Positions 28,667 through 37,473 of a stretch of 64,000 bases of DNA are shown piece after piece (position 1 is the first letter of the stretch; each line of letters opens with the position of its first letter). Under the pieces are notes generated by a model that did not search any database, was not told the DNA's origin, and saw only the letters and a program-made list of their open reading frames with translations. The stretch is from assembly GCF_007197555.1 (NCBI RefSeq), contig NZ_CP041614.1, forward strand, positions 4,518,001 to 4,582,000, written 5' to 3'. The position numbers were made by a program, and so were the translations under genes. The stretch is from Shewanella psychropiezotolerans. Its GTDB lineage: Bacteria > Pseudomonadota > Gammaproteobacteria > Enterobacterales > Shewanellaceae.

Positions 28667-30027
28667 AGCCTGTGACTCGAGTAACTAAAGAGCGAAATAA
28701 AGCGCTTGAACATGCACAAATACAACACATAGTGAGTAAGAAGATGTCTATGGCTGCCAAGCGAGTGCTGCTTTCTCTAGGCTTAGGCTGCATTGTCACC
28801 TTGCCCGTCCATGGCCACGATATGATCCCCGCCGAGGCACAGTCGACCGCGATATTATTTACCAATGCCAGCTTACATACCGCCGTAGATGGGGTGAAGC
28901 TAAACACAGATCTCTTAATAGAAGATGGCAAGATTATAGCCATAGGTCAAAATCTTATCGCTCCAGAAGCGATACATTTAGATATGACAGACAAGCACAT
29001 CTATCCTGGGCTCATCGCCCTAGATACCAGCCTAGGCCTTGTCGAAGTTGAGATGATGCGCCCCAGTAATGACAGTTATGAAGTTGGCGAGATCAACCCC
29101 CAACTCGAAGTCATCACCGCCTTCAACCCAGATTCGGAGATCATACCTACCATACGCGTCAATGGTATTACCCATGCCCAAGTCGTGCCTCAGGGGGATA
29201 GTTTAGCCGGGCAGTCTTCTCTGGTCTCTCTCGATAGCTGGACAGTGGAAGATGCGCTAGTGCCGACTCAAGCCGCTTTTCACCTCTATTGGCCCCAATT
29301 CGGTCGTCTTTCTCAAGATAAAGAGAAACGCCAGGAGCAGATAGATAAATATAATGATCAAATCGTCGATATCTCCTTAGCTATTTCTGACGGATACCGT
29401 TACTTTCTGGCAAGTAAGGTTAATAAAATCAACAAAGTCGATTTAAGATGGCAATCCTTGCTTCCCCTCTACGAGGGAGAAGCTCAGCTATTTGTACACG
29501 CCAACACCCAAAAGCAGATAGAGGAAGCGGCATCTCTGGCCAAGCAATACCATTTCAAACTGGTTATCGTCGGTGGTTACGATGCCTGGCGCTTAGGTGA
29601 ATTGCTCAACGAAATACAGGCTAAAGTGATTTATACTCGCACCTTAAGCCTGCCGATGAGAAAAGATGAGCCTATTGACCTGAGCTTTAAGATCCCCGCC
29701 CTACTCAAGCAAGCCGAAATCCCCTTCGCCTTAGGCTTCTCATCGGATTGGAATAGCCGTAACTTACCACTGGCTGCGGGTCAAACCGTGGCTTATGGAC
29801 TCACTCGGCAAGAAGCACTGAAAAGTGTCACCCTGAATGCCGCAAGAATCCTCGACGTAGATAATATGGGAGCGATAGCCGTAGGTTATAAAGCTAACTT
29901 GGTGGTGTCTAAAGGCGATATCTTAGATCCCATGGAAACCAAGATAGAAAAAGTCTATATCAATGGACGCGAGATAGATCTCAATAATCGTCAACAACAG
30001 CTTTATCAAAAGTATCTAAAGCGCTAG
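28663..30027 (+). CDS. Exported amidohydrolase-like protein lacking the HxH metal motif
   Basis: A 454-aa protein from ATG 28663, which overlaps the previous stop by four bases. A start at ATG 28744 would give a more usual signal peptide (MSMAAKRVLLSLGLGCIVTLPVHGHD) and is a real alternative. The fold matches the amidohydrolase superfamily at both ends: LIEDGKIIAIGQNL near the start and NAARILDVDNMGAIAVGYKANLVV near the end. At the metal-site position it reads GLIALDTSLGL instead of GxIDxHxH. This gene product is therefore probably not catalytic on its own and may be a partner of the large two-domain protein upstream. Confidence 0.8.
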   Translation: MKPVTRVTKERNKALEHAQIQHIVSKKMSMAAKRVLLSLGLGCIVTLPVHGHDMIPAEAQSTAILFTNASLHTAVDGVKLNTDLLIEDGKIIAIGQNLIAPEAIHLDMTDKHIYPGLIALDTSLGLVEVEMMRPSNDSYEVGEINPQLEVITAFNPDSEIIPTIRVNGITHAQVVPQGDSLAGQSSLVSLDSWTVEDALVPTQAAFHLYWPQFGRLSQDKEKRQEQIDKYNDQIVDISLAISDGYRYFLASKVNKINKVDLRWQSLLPLYEGEAQLFVHANTQKQIEEAASLAKQYHFKLVIVGGYDAWRLGELLNEIQAKVIYTRTLSLPMRKDEPIDLSFKIPALLKQAEIPFALGFSSDWNSRNLPLAAGQTVAYGLTRQEALKSVTLNAARILDVDNMGAIAVGYKANLVVSKGDILDPMETKIEKVYINGREIDLNNRQQQLYQKYLKR

Positions 30028-30110
30028 AATTCCTACTGTTAGGATCATAAAAATAAATTCCAATATCACGAATATGAGTACGTCAGTCACTCTAATAACA
30101 GGCCTGAATA

Positions 30111-30497
30111 ATGAAGACCCTATTAATCTCTGCACTAGTTTTACTGCTTAGCGCCTGTGCCGGCGAATATAAATTTAACAGTAACCTCAATGGTGAAGCC
30201 ATCGACGATTATTTCAAGGCATCGGATGTCACTGTCTATAATAATGCTACAGCACCAAAACTTCCTTATGAGATCATAGGTTTAGTTGAAGGCGAAACAT
30301 GCCAGGAGCAAGCCAATGATGCGCCGGCTGCGATAAGTGAAGCACGAACTCTAGCCCGCAGAGCTGCTGCCGATAAAGGGGCTAACGGACTGGTTATCAA
30401 GAAGTGTCTGGTATTTGAAGAGCAAGGCCAGGGCTGTTTCAGCCGCGCCATCTGTGTCGGCCAGGCAATCAAAACGCCAGTAACAGACAAGCAGTAA
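30111..30497 (+). CDS. rcsF: RcsF-like outer-membrane lipoprotein
   Basis: A 128-aa lipoprotein. The signal peptide ends in the lipobox LLSAC (Cys at residue 16). The mature part has four cysteines placed as in RcsF (GETC, KKC, GC, IC), with the VEGETCQEQANDAPAAISEAR segment close to the RcsF pattern; RcsF has two disulfides. RcsF senses envelope stress and signals to the Rcs phosphorelay. No Rcs kinase genes are in the window, so its role in this organism is open. rcsF-trmO-proS is also the order in enterobacteria. Confidence 0.85.
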   Translation: MKTLLISALVLLLSACAGEYKFNSNLNGEAIDDYFKASDVTVYNNATAPKLPYEIIGLVEGETCQEQANDAPAAISEARTLARRAAADKGANGLVIKKCLVFEEQGQGCFSRAICVGQAIKTPVTDKQ

Positions 30498-30537
30498 TCT
30501 GCTTAAATATTTAATCTCCACTTCAAAGTAGTCATCA

Positions 30538-31302
30538 ATGAGTTTTAGCAGTCAAATTCAAGCTGTGGCGTACTGTCGTACGCCCTATAAACAAAAATTT
30601 GGGATCCCCAGACAACCGGGACTCGTCAACGCCGCCCGCGGTTTTGTCGAACTCCAGGCCCCCTATAATGATATCGATACAGTCAGAGGCCTGGAGCAAT
30701 ACTCTCATCTCTGGTTAGTATTTTGCTTCCATCAAAACCTTGCCCAGGGCTGGAAAACTACGGTTCGCCCTCCCCGCTTAGGCGGCAACGAAAAGCTGGG
30801 TGTGTTCGCTACTCGCTCCACCTTCCGGCCCAACGGCTTAGGCCAGTCAGTAGTTAAGCTACATAAAATTCACCAGCGCAGAGGCTATCTGGCTTTAGAG
30901 ATCTCGGGAATGGATCTCCTAGATGGCACACCCATCATAGATATCAAACCCTATATTCCCTTCTCAGATTCGGTTCCTGATGCATTAGGCGGCATCGCCC
31001 ATGAAGCGCCAAAACTGACCAAGGTAGAATTTAGTCAAGATGCTAAGCAGCAGCTAGCAAGCTATGAGGGGCTCGAGCAATACCAACACCTCGAAGAGCT
31101 CATCATAGGTGTCCTTGCCCAAGACCCGCGTCCCGCCTATAAGAAAGCTAAAGCCGACCCTAAGATCTATCAAGTCGCCCTGTACGATCTCGATATTCTT
31201 TGGCACGTTGTCGAAGCTACTCATGCTCATGCTAAAAATAACGATAGTGATAGTGAAGACACCATTGTTGTGCAAGAGATTAAGACGGGGGTCAGTGTTT
31301 AA
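30538..31302 (+). CDS. trmO: tRNA m6t6A37 methyltransferase TrmO (TsaA-type)
   Basis: A 254-aa protein of the TrmO/YaeB beta-barrel family, which uses SAM to N6-methylate the threonylcarbamoyl-adenosine at position 37 of some tRNAs. The family core GLEQYSHLWLVFCFHQN, LGVFATRSTFRPNGLGQSVVKL and MDLLDGTPIIDIKPYIPFSD is present. It follows rcsF by 40 bp. In enterobacteria proS comes next; here 4.3 kb of accessory DNA intervene. The ATG start has only a poor ribosome-binding site. Confidence 0.93.
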   Translation: MSFSSQIQAVAYCRTPYKQKFGIPRQPGLVNAARGFVELQAPYNDIDTVRGLEQYSHLWLVFCFHQNLAQGWKTTVRPPRLGGNEKLGVFATRSTFRPNGLGQSVVKLHKIHQRRGYLALEISGMDLLDGTPIIDIKPYIPFSDSVPDALGGIAHEAPKLTKVEFSQDAKQQLASYEGLEQYQHLEELIIGVLAQDPRPAYKKAKADPKIYQVALYDLDILWHVVEATHAHAKNNDSDSEDTIVVQEIKTGVSV

Positions 31303-31317
31303 CTGACTGCATAATTG

Positions 31318-31932
31318 ATGACACAAGACGACTATCAAGCCCAGCATAAGAAACGCATGGCCTACATGCCTTGGCTCTACTTCAATCTCAAACCCAAGTT
31401 ACTGGCTTGGGCCGAGCCTTGGCAGCAGGAAGTACAAGCCAACTTGATAGCCTTAGAGACCATCAGCTTAGGTGCTAATTGTTTCATCGCCCCGGAGGCA
31501 AACCTGTTTGCCGAACCAAACCGAGGTATCACAATCGGTAATAAATGCATGATCGCCGCCGACAGCTTCCTCCACGGCCCGATAATAATGGGCAATGAAG
31601 TCGCGATAAACCATGGCTGCTCTTTCGATGGCGGCAGCGCAGGCATCACCATAGGCTCTCAGACCCGCATCGCCAATAACGTCACCATTTATGCCTTCAA
31701 CCATGGTATGCATCCTGACACAGCTATCTATCGGCAAAGCTCCGAATCTCAAGGTGTGATCATAGGCAAAGATGTGTGGATAGGTGCTCAAGCCGCCATA
31801 GTCGATGGCGTCACTATAGGCGACTGCGCCGTTATAGGCATGAATGCCACCGTCACTAAAGATGTACCAGACTATGCCATCGTTGCCGGTAACCCAGCGA
31901 GGGTGATTGGGGATAGAAGGGATAAGGTGTAG
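31318..31932 (+). CDS. Hexapeptide-repeat acetyltransferase (maltose/serine acetyltransferase-like)
   Basis: A 204-aa protein with a left-handed beta-helix. Hexapeptide turns such as GITIGNKCMIA, GPIIMGNEVAI, GITIGSQTRIA, GVIIGKDVWIG and GVTIGDCAVIG are seen, followed by VPDYAIVAGNPARVIG, the usual end of acetyl-CoA-dependent sugar or serine acetyltransferases. His at NHGMHP is in the position of the catalytic histidine in this group. ATG 31318 is 15 bp after trmO. The acceptor is unknown. It is the first of the genes that separate trmO from proS. Confidence 0.8.
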   Translation: MTQDDYQAQHKKRMAYMPWLYFNLKPKLLAWAEPWQQEVQANLIALETISLGANCFIAPEANLFAEPNRGITIGNKCMIAADSFLHGPIIMGNEVAINHGCSFDGGSAGITIGSQTRIANNVTIYAFNHGMHPDTAIYRQSSESQGVIIGKDVWIGAQAAIVDGVTIGDCAVIGMNATVTKDVPDYAIVAGNPARVIGDRRDKV

Positions 31933-32286
31933 GTGTGTGTTTATGTGTAGAGCAATTAAGTGACATGTCGGATTCCGTACTGATTTTCGCAGAGCGAGTA
32001 TATGCTACAACGGCCATTGCATTGATTTATTTTAATGTAGCTAAATTTACCTGTGCATCAAAATCATATGTGTAGGCGTTTACTTTATTGATAAGTAGAG
32101 AAAATGGACTGACTAAATGTGAAAGTAGAAATTCATGGTATTGCTTTACCATTGTTAACGTCATTTCGACATGCTCATTTATTATTACCTCGGCAATGAG
32201 AGTCACTCATTACTAATGAACAACATACATAATGCCATTGCTCAAAGTAGAAGTGCAGCGGCATTTTCGCCATCCGCAGCTTCACC
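31933..32286. other. Intergenic spacer with no recognisable feature
   Basis: About 350 bp of AT-rich sequence between the convergent acetyltransferase and methyltransferase-like genes. A minus-strand frame starting at 32441 runs into it, but that frame overlaps the methyltransferase-like gene and has no recognisable motif. I see no strong terminator hairpin. Confidence 0.4.
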
Positions 32287-32919
32287 TTATTCACATTCGC
32301 GCCTTTGATGGATCCATACTGAGCCGTAAAGGGAAATGTTATTGCCGAATGTCTCGTCAACGGCCTTGACCACACCAGGATGAGCAACCGTATAGTCATG
32401 ACCAGATATAACCGGACAACCGGTAGAAACGGCCCAATCAATGTCCTTCCTCACGGATTCGTAGTCATGTCCTGCATCAATGAAAATCAAACTTGGTTTG
32501 AGGGTCCCATTGGCCAAATAGAAATCCGCCGCATTACCATCAAAAACCTGGGTTGAACAATGTTTTAATGCGTAACGAAGTGTGCGCATTGTAAACTGAC
32601 GGTGTACCTCAGGAGGCAGAGAAAAAGGATTCCAAGTAAAATTTTCCACCGTAATAAGAATAACCCCAGTCCGCTTCATTGATGCGAGTAAATTCGTTGT
32701 GTGACCAAAAAGCGCCCCTATTTCAACAATTGGACCTTTATGCTTGCCTGATTGAACAACAGCATGTTTGATCCCCTGCTCATCATCCTCGGTGATCGAG
32801 CCCCACACCGACGTTTCGGTATTCTCGAAAAAATGTAAGTAGGATGTTAAAACAGGCTTTAGCTGTTTTCGATATTTTATGACTAAATTGAGTTCTGATA
32901 GTTTTTGCAAAACGCCCAT
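32287..32919 (-). CDS. SAM-dependent methyltransferase-like protein
   Basis: A 210-aa protein of the class I methyltransferase fold. It resembles the group annotated as Methyltransf_24 or cephalosporin-hydroxylase-like. VEIGALFGHTTNLLAS is a SAM-binding glycine loop, and SLIFIDAGHDYESVRKDIDWAV followed by GHDY is the usual metal/acceptor strand of the group. Such genes are often found with glycan or natural-product genes, but none is near. The acceptor is unknown. The gene lies in the trmO-proS insert, next to remnants. The context suggests horizontally acquired DNA. Confidence 0.7.
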   Translation of the reverse strand: MGVLQKLSELNLVIKYRKQLKPVLTSYLHFFENTETSVWGSITEDDEQGIKHAVVQSGKHKGPIVEIGALFGHTTNLLASMKRTGVILITVENFTWNPFSLPPEVHRQFTMRTLRYALKHCSTQVFDGNAADFYLANGTLKPSLIFIDAGHDYESVRKDIDWAVSTGCPVISGHDYTVAHPGVVKAVDETFGNNISLYGSVWIHQRRECE

Positions 32920-32955
32920 AGTTCGTATTCTCCTGCATGTGTGAAATATACAACC

Positions 32956-33123
32956 TCACTTTTTCAAAACAGTGGCAAACGATTGAATAAACAGGTCACT
33001 AAATGAATCAATATCAGAGTCAGCACCCAATCTATTTTGTAGGGTATCAAGAGCAAAATTTATACTCAGATTTTCCATCCCTAAGAGATATTCTAGTCCA
33101 TCTAGAATTTTTCTTGATCCATG
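32956..33123 (-). pseudogene. Possible truncated gene tail upstream of the methyltransferase-like gene
   Basis: A minus-strand frame of 55 codons, open from a stop at 33126, ends 36 bp before the methyltransferase-like start. It reads ILDGLEYLLGMENL, then ALDTLQNRLGADSDIDSFSD, then a Phe-rich end (LFIQSFATVLKK). The sequence is like natural protein (balanced composition, amphipathic). An ATG at 33078 would give a 40-aa peptide. It may be the C-terminal end of a gene whose 5' part was lost, since the neighbouring frame (SDSISNDMDQEKF) also reads protein-like just upstream. I cannot name a family. Confidence 0.35.
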
Positions 33124-33273
33124 TCATTTGAGATTGAATCAGAAACAAAGAGATCTTAGCTAAATGGTGAATTAAATGCGGGACTGCTGACCCAATAAAT
33201 AAATCGGTTAGTTGGAATCAGACATGTTTGAAAGTATCAGCTTGCTTGTAAATACTGACTGCATTGAGATGCT

Positions 33274-33489
33274 TTAACTAAGCAACTTGATGCCATCAAT
33301 GATCTCTCCCTTAACAAACTTCGGTGTCAGTTTAAGTATCCGCGCTTCTACCCAAGCTCGCCGATGGTCATAGCCTTTACCTGTATATTTGTCACCTCCA
33401 CAGAGATGGACGTGGCGGACAATGTGGCTACAACAGTGATATTAAGGTGTGTCTTCGAGGCTTATTTCAGTACTCCGGGGACCGGCCAT
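33274..33489 (-). pseudogene. Degenerate Y1/REP-associated tyrosine transposase fragment
   Basis: The minus-strand frame from ATG 33489 reads MAGPRSTEISLEDTP, then a TAA stop in codon 16 (33444-33442), then YHCCSHIVRHVHLCGGDKYT, GKGYDHRRAWVEARILKLT. This is the N-terminus of IS200-like Y1 or REP-associated tyrosine transposases, which begin with a Pro-Arg-rich start, ISLEDTPYYHC and later DHRRAWVE-like residues. The catalytic histidine pair and tyrosine that follow in intact copies are absent; the frame ends at 33274. The in-frame stop and loss of the catalytic part show it is dead. Confidence 0.75.
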
Positions 33490-33730
33490 AATAGCCTCCT
33501 AATTAAGCTTTTTATTAATATTTAGTAAGAAATTAAAATAACCCATAAATTATGACCGCCCGGATTTACACCTATATAAAACATTTACAAATTGTATTTT
33601 TAATGATCCCCCACAATAGATATTTTCATTTTATTGATCGATACGACATTTATTGTATAAAGATCTCTGTAGTTTATTGTGACTGTCAGTTGTAACTTAC
33701 GCTAAAATAAATTTCACTATAGGAAATGTA
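33490..33730. other. AT-rich spacer before the chemoreceptor pseudogene
   Basis: About 240 bp, strongly AT-rich, between the transposase relic and the chemoreceptor pseudogene. It presumably held the receptor's promoter. No clear hairpin or other gene is visible. Confidence 0.4.
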
Positions 33731-35463
33731 ATGGCAAACAAGTTATCATTCAAAGTAAAAATACTCTCTACCCTAGTACTCATATTTATAACTACCATTT
33801 TCACTTCATTCTTAAGTGCTAACTACTATGTCAGTAGCTATATTTTAGAAAACGAAGAGAGGAATATTAATGTTCTGATGGGGTTAGTAGATGCTCAGAC
33901 AACCGAAAATTTTAACAGTTGGATACTCTTGACCGAGAGCCTAAGATTAGAAGGTAACCCTCTGATTAAAACTACAAAAAACAGCGAATCCGCTTCGATA
34001 ATCAGAATAATTAACAATGAAGTGACTAGTGATAAAGGGCCAATTCCCGATGTAAGGCAAGCTAAGAAGGTTAGAGAGCAGTTAACTCAAGCTACAGGTA
34101 CAGAGTTAAGTAATATCTTCTACCAGAATAAAACACCGTTATTAAGTATTACCATCCCAAAGGGGCTGGGTAACGGTAATATATTCTATATAGACCTAAC
34201 AAAAACACCTATCACAAGTAAGCCTTAATGGGCAATACATTAAAATTAGCGATCCTCTCAACCAGATTTTACATTCCAATAAGGTCGATGGCGAGTTAAC
34301 CCCATTTGTCCACAATCTGAATATTGGCAATAAAACCTGGACGCTCACAGCCTTTCTAGATAACGAGCGTATAGTAAATAATACAAATAGCTTAAGTAGA
34401 ATATTACACTAGCCTTATTTATTGTCTCTATTATTACTTTTCCTGTCAGTTTCTTTATTATTTACGGCACATTTAAACACCTCAGTTCATTGCGTGATAT
34501 TATTGTTGGCCTCTCCAGAGGCGATGCAGACTTAACTCGCCGTCTTGATGTATACAGTCAAGATGATCTCGGCAAGATTGCAGGAGGGATCAATAGTTTC
34601 ATCGAAAATTTACAGAAAATAATGCTGGATGTGTCTCAGTCCAATCAAGGGATACAGCTCGAGATTAATGAGCTAACAGAATAAAACTGATTCAAATAAG
34701 GCCCTATTGAATGCACACACTAGAGATTGAGAAAGTCGTTACCGCCATCAATGAGATGAGCGCAACAGCAGAGTCTGTAGCACAAAACGGCGCAAGGGCT
34801 GCTGAATTTACTCAATCGACTAGCGATGAGGCTGAGCGTTAAAAAATCGTTGTTCAAGAGGCGACCGACAGCTTATCTAAACTGGCTCAGCAGGTCGACG
34901 GCATGACGCAATCGATTGGAACCATGAGCCAAGACTTTGAAAAAATAGATGCCGTACTCAGAGTTATCGATGAAATTGCCGAGCAGACCAACTTATTGGC
35001 ACTCAATGCTGCGATTGAAGCGGCAAGAGCTGGTGAGCAGGGGCGAGGCTTTGCGGTAGTTGCTGGTAAAGTCAGGGCGTTAGCCGCTCGTACTCAGCAG
35101 AGTACCTCAGAGGTTGATAGGATGCTGAGCGATTTACGTTCAGCTACGAGAGTAGTGGTCTCCTCGATGGATTCCACCCAAAAAAGCTGTAGCAAAACAG
35201 TAGACACCACCTCACGGGTAATGAGCTCCCTTGAAAATATGACCTCCTCAATCACTAGAATCAATGACCTAACTACAGAGATCGCATTTTCAGCAAAAGA
35301 GCAGAGTCTGATAACGGAAGATGTAAATATCAATATGATTGAAATTCACGAGATGATCCGCCAACTGAGTAGTAATGCTGTTGATACGGTCAAAAGCACA
35401 CAGAGATTAATACAGGCTAATGTGCAGCTAAACGACGTTGTTGGAGGCTTCAAACTCAGCTAG
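33731..35463 (+). pseudogene. Methyl-accepting chemotaxis protein, pseudogene
   Basis: A chemoreceptor broken in several places. The first 165 codons hold the N-terminal membrane helix (about residues 10-30) and a periplasmic sensor. The frame shifts near 34220 (continuing SLNGQYIKI), again near 34408 (continuing LALFIVSIITFPVSFFIIYG, the second membrane helix, then a HAMP-like segment), and twice more near 34682 and 34712. An in-frame TAA is at 34840-34842. The signalling tip ([35 protein letters not shown]) reads intact. The total span of ~577 codons is normal for the family. None of the breaks is in a long homopolymer, and there is a nonsense codon as well, so it is likely truly dead. Confidence 0.88.
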
Positions 35464-35592
35464 AGACAAAATAGCCAGAAGCTAAACCAGAAAATGAAAT
35501 AGCCCTTCATTCCAAGGGCCAATAAACTTGGTGACATCATATTCTCAGATGATAAAATGTCGGCCTATTTATTTCTGAACTGGATATCGGTA

Positions 35593-37302
35593 ATGCGCGT
35601 AAGCAAGTACCTGCTTTCAACACAAAAAGAGACCCCTGCAGATGCAGAGGTGGTCAGTCATCAATTAATGTTACGTGCGGGCATGGTCCGCCGTAATGCT
35701 TCGGGTCTATACAGCTGGTTACCGACAGGACTTCGCGTTCTGCGTAAGGTAGAGGCTATCGTCCGTGAAGAGATGAACAAGGCAGGTGCAGTAGAGATCT
35801 TAATGCCTATGGTTCAACCGGCAGACCTTTGGGTTGAGACGGGTCGTTGGGAGAAGTTCGGTCCCGAACTGCTGCGTTTCCAAGATCGTCACAACCGCGA
35901 CTTCGTATTGGGTCCGACCCACGAAGAGGTCATCACCGACATCATACGTAAAGAGATCAACTCCTATAAGCAGCTGCCTCTGACCTTGTATCAGATCCAG
36001 ACCAAATTCCGTGATGAGGTTCGTCCTCGCTTCGGTGTGATGCGTTCTCGTGAATTCCTGATGAAAGATGCTTACTCTTTCCATCTGGATCAAGAGTCTA
36101 TGGATGTCACCTATGACGCCATGTTCCAGGCTTATAACAACATATTCGAGCGTATGGGCCTGTCTTTTCGCCCGGTTTTAGCTGACACTGGCTCTATCGG
36201 TGGCAGCATGTCCCATGAGTTCCACGTCCTGGCCGATAGCGGTGAAGACTTGATCGCCTACTCGACCGAGAGCGATTACGCCGCAAACATCGAGAAAGCC
36301 GAAGCGCCGATGCCTACGGGTACCCGTGGAGCAGCAACCCAAAAGATGACTCTGGTCGATACGCCTAATGCTAAGACCATAGCCGAACTCGTCGAACAAC
36401 ACGATATCGCCATCGAGAACACAGTGAAGACCTTGATCGTTAAGGGCGCAACTGAAGAAGTACCTTTAGTCGCTATTGTGGTTCGTGGCGACCATGAGCT
36501 CAACGAAGTTAAGGCTGAAAAAATTGAAGCCGTACTGGCTCCATTTGAATTTGCCGATGAAGCCGATATTCGTAAGGCGATTGGTGCAGGACCTGGTTCT
36601 ATCGGCCCAGTCGGCCTGAACATCCCTGTGTATATCGATCACAGCGTTAATGTGATGAGTGATTTTGGCGCCGGCGCTAACCAGGACGACAAGCACTATT
36701 TCGGTATCAACTGGGAGCGCGATCTGCCTCAGGCAGAAGTAGCCGATCTACGTAATATCATCGAAGGTGAGCCGAGTCCTTGTGGTCAAGGCACTATCGC
36801 CCTACTTCGCGGTATCGAAGTCGGTCATATCTTCCAGCTAGGGACTAACTACTCTGAATCTATGCATGCCAATGTACTGGATCAAAATGGTAAGTCTAAG
36901 ACTCTTCTTATGGGTTGTTATGGTGTGGGCGTGAGCCGTATCGTGGCTGCTGCGATTGAGCAGAACCATGACGATCGCGGCATCATCTGGCCAAAAGCCA
37001 TTGCGCCGTTCACCGTAGGTATCTTACCGATGAACATGCATAAGTCTCATCGCGTTAAAGATATTGCCGAGCAGCTGTATCAAGATCTGAATGATGCAGG
37101 CATCGAAGTCCTATTTGACGATCGTAAAGAGCGTCCGGGCGTGATGTTTGCCGACATGGAACTTGTGGGTCTGCCACATGTTGTCGTTATCGGCGATCGC
37201 AATATCGATAATGGCGTGTTCGAGTATAAGAACCGTCGCACCGGTGAGAAGCAGGAGATCCCATTCGATCAACTGCTCGACTTCCTTAAGTCTGCCGAGT
37301 AA
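35593..37302 (+). CDS. proS: Prolyl-tRNA synthetase
   Basis: A class IIa aminoacyl-tRNA synthetase of 569 aa that charges tRNA-Pro. I chose ATG 35593 ([22 protein letters not shown]), the conserved start; the frame also opens at 35557, but the extra residues are not family-like. Motif 2 ([15 protein letters not shown]) and motif 3 (GCYGVGVSR) are both present. The large editing insertion of bacterial ProRS lies in the middle. Length matches E. coli ProS (572). A strong terminator follows. Confidence 0.98.
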   Translation: MRVSKYLLSTQKETPADAEVVSHQLMLRAGMVRRNASGLYSWLPTGLRVLRKVEAIVREEMNKAGAVEILMPMVQPADLWVETGRWEKFGPELLRFQDRHNRDFVLGPTHEEVITDIIRKEINSYKQLPLTLYQIQTKFRDEVRPRFGVMRSREFLMKDAYSFHLDQESMDVTYDAMFQAYNNIFERMGLSFRPVLADTGSIGGSMSHEFHVLADSGEDLIAYSTESDYAANIEKAEAPMPTGTRGAATQKMTLVDTPNAKTIAELVEQHDIAIENTVKTLIVKGATEEVPLVAIVVRGDHELNEVKAEKIEAVLAPFEFADEADIRKAIGAGPGSIGPVGLNIPVYIDHSVNVMSDFGAGANQDDKHYFGINWERDLPQAEVADLRNIIEGEPSPCGQGTIALLRGIEVGHIFQLGTNYSESMHANVLDQNGKSKTLLMGCYGVGVSRIVAAAIEQNHDDRGIIWPKAIAPFTVGILPMNMHKSHRVKDIAEQLYQDLNDAGIEVLFDDRKERPGVMFADMELVGLPHVVVIGDRNIDNGVFEYKNRRTGEKQEIPFDQLLDFLKSAE

Positions 37303-37345
37303 TCGCCAACAATTAAGCCGCTAGCTTAGCTGGTGTTGACACCAG

Positions 37346-37376
37346 ACGCGCACTCCATCGGAGTGCGCGTTTTTTT
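37346..37376 (+). terminator. Terminator of proS
   Basis: An 11-bp GC-rich perfect stem (ACGCGCACTCC/GGAGTGCGCGT) with a 3-base ATC loop and a seven-T run, 43 bp after the proS stop. Confidence 0.97.
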
Positions 37377-37473
37377 ATGGAATCTTTGTAGAAAGCTGCC
37401 GAACAATTTTAATCCATTAATCTGCTTGATTTTCTTCCACATTAGAGGCTTTAATTAAACCAGAGACTTGTGA

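Noticed and set aside
32175..32441. An 88-codon minus-strand frame overlapping the methyltransferase-like gene
   Set aside because: It overlaps the better-supported frame and has no recognisable motif.
34903..35463. A separate small soluble chemoreceptor gene
   Set aside because: The same frame runs upstream through an in-frame stop and more receptor sequence, so it is the tail of one pseudogene. No ribosome-binding site is near the ATG.
35502..35519. A terminator between the chemoreceptor pseudogene and proS
   Set aside because: The 6-bp stem (GCCCTT/AAGGGC) is short and has no T-run on the plus strand.
31303..35592. A mobile island with defined ends (integrase, att repeats)
   Set aside because: No integrase, tRNA gene or direct-repeat ends were found; only a dead transposase fragment supports mobility.
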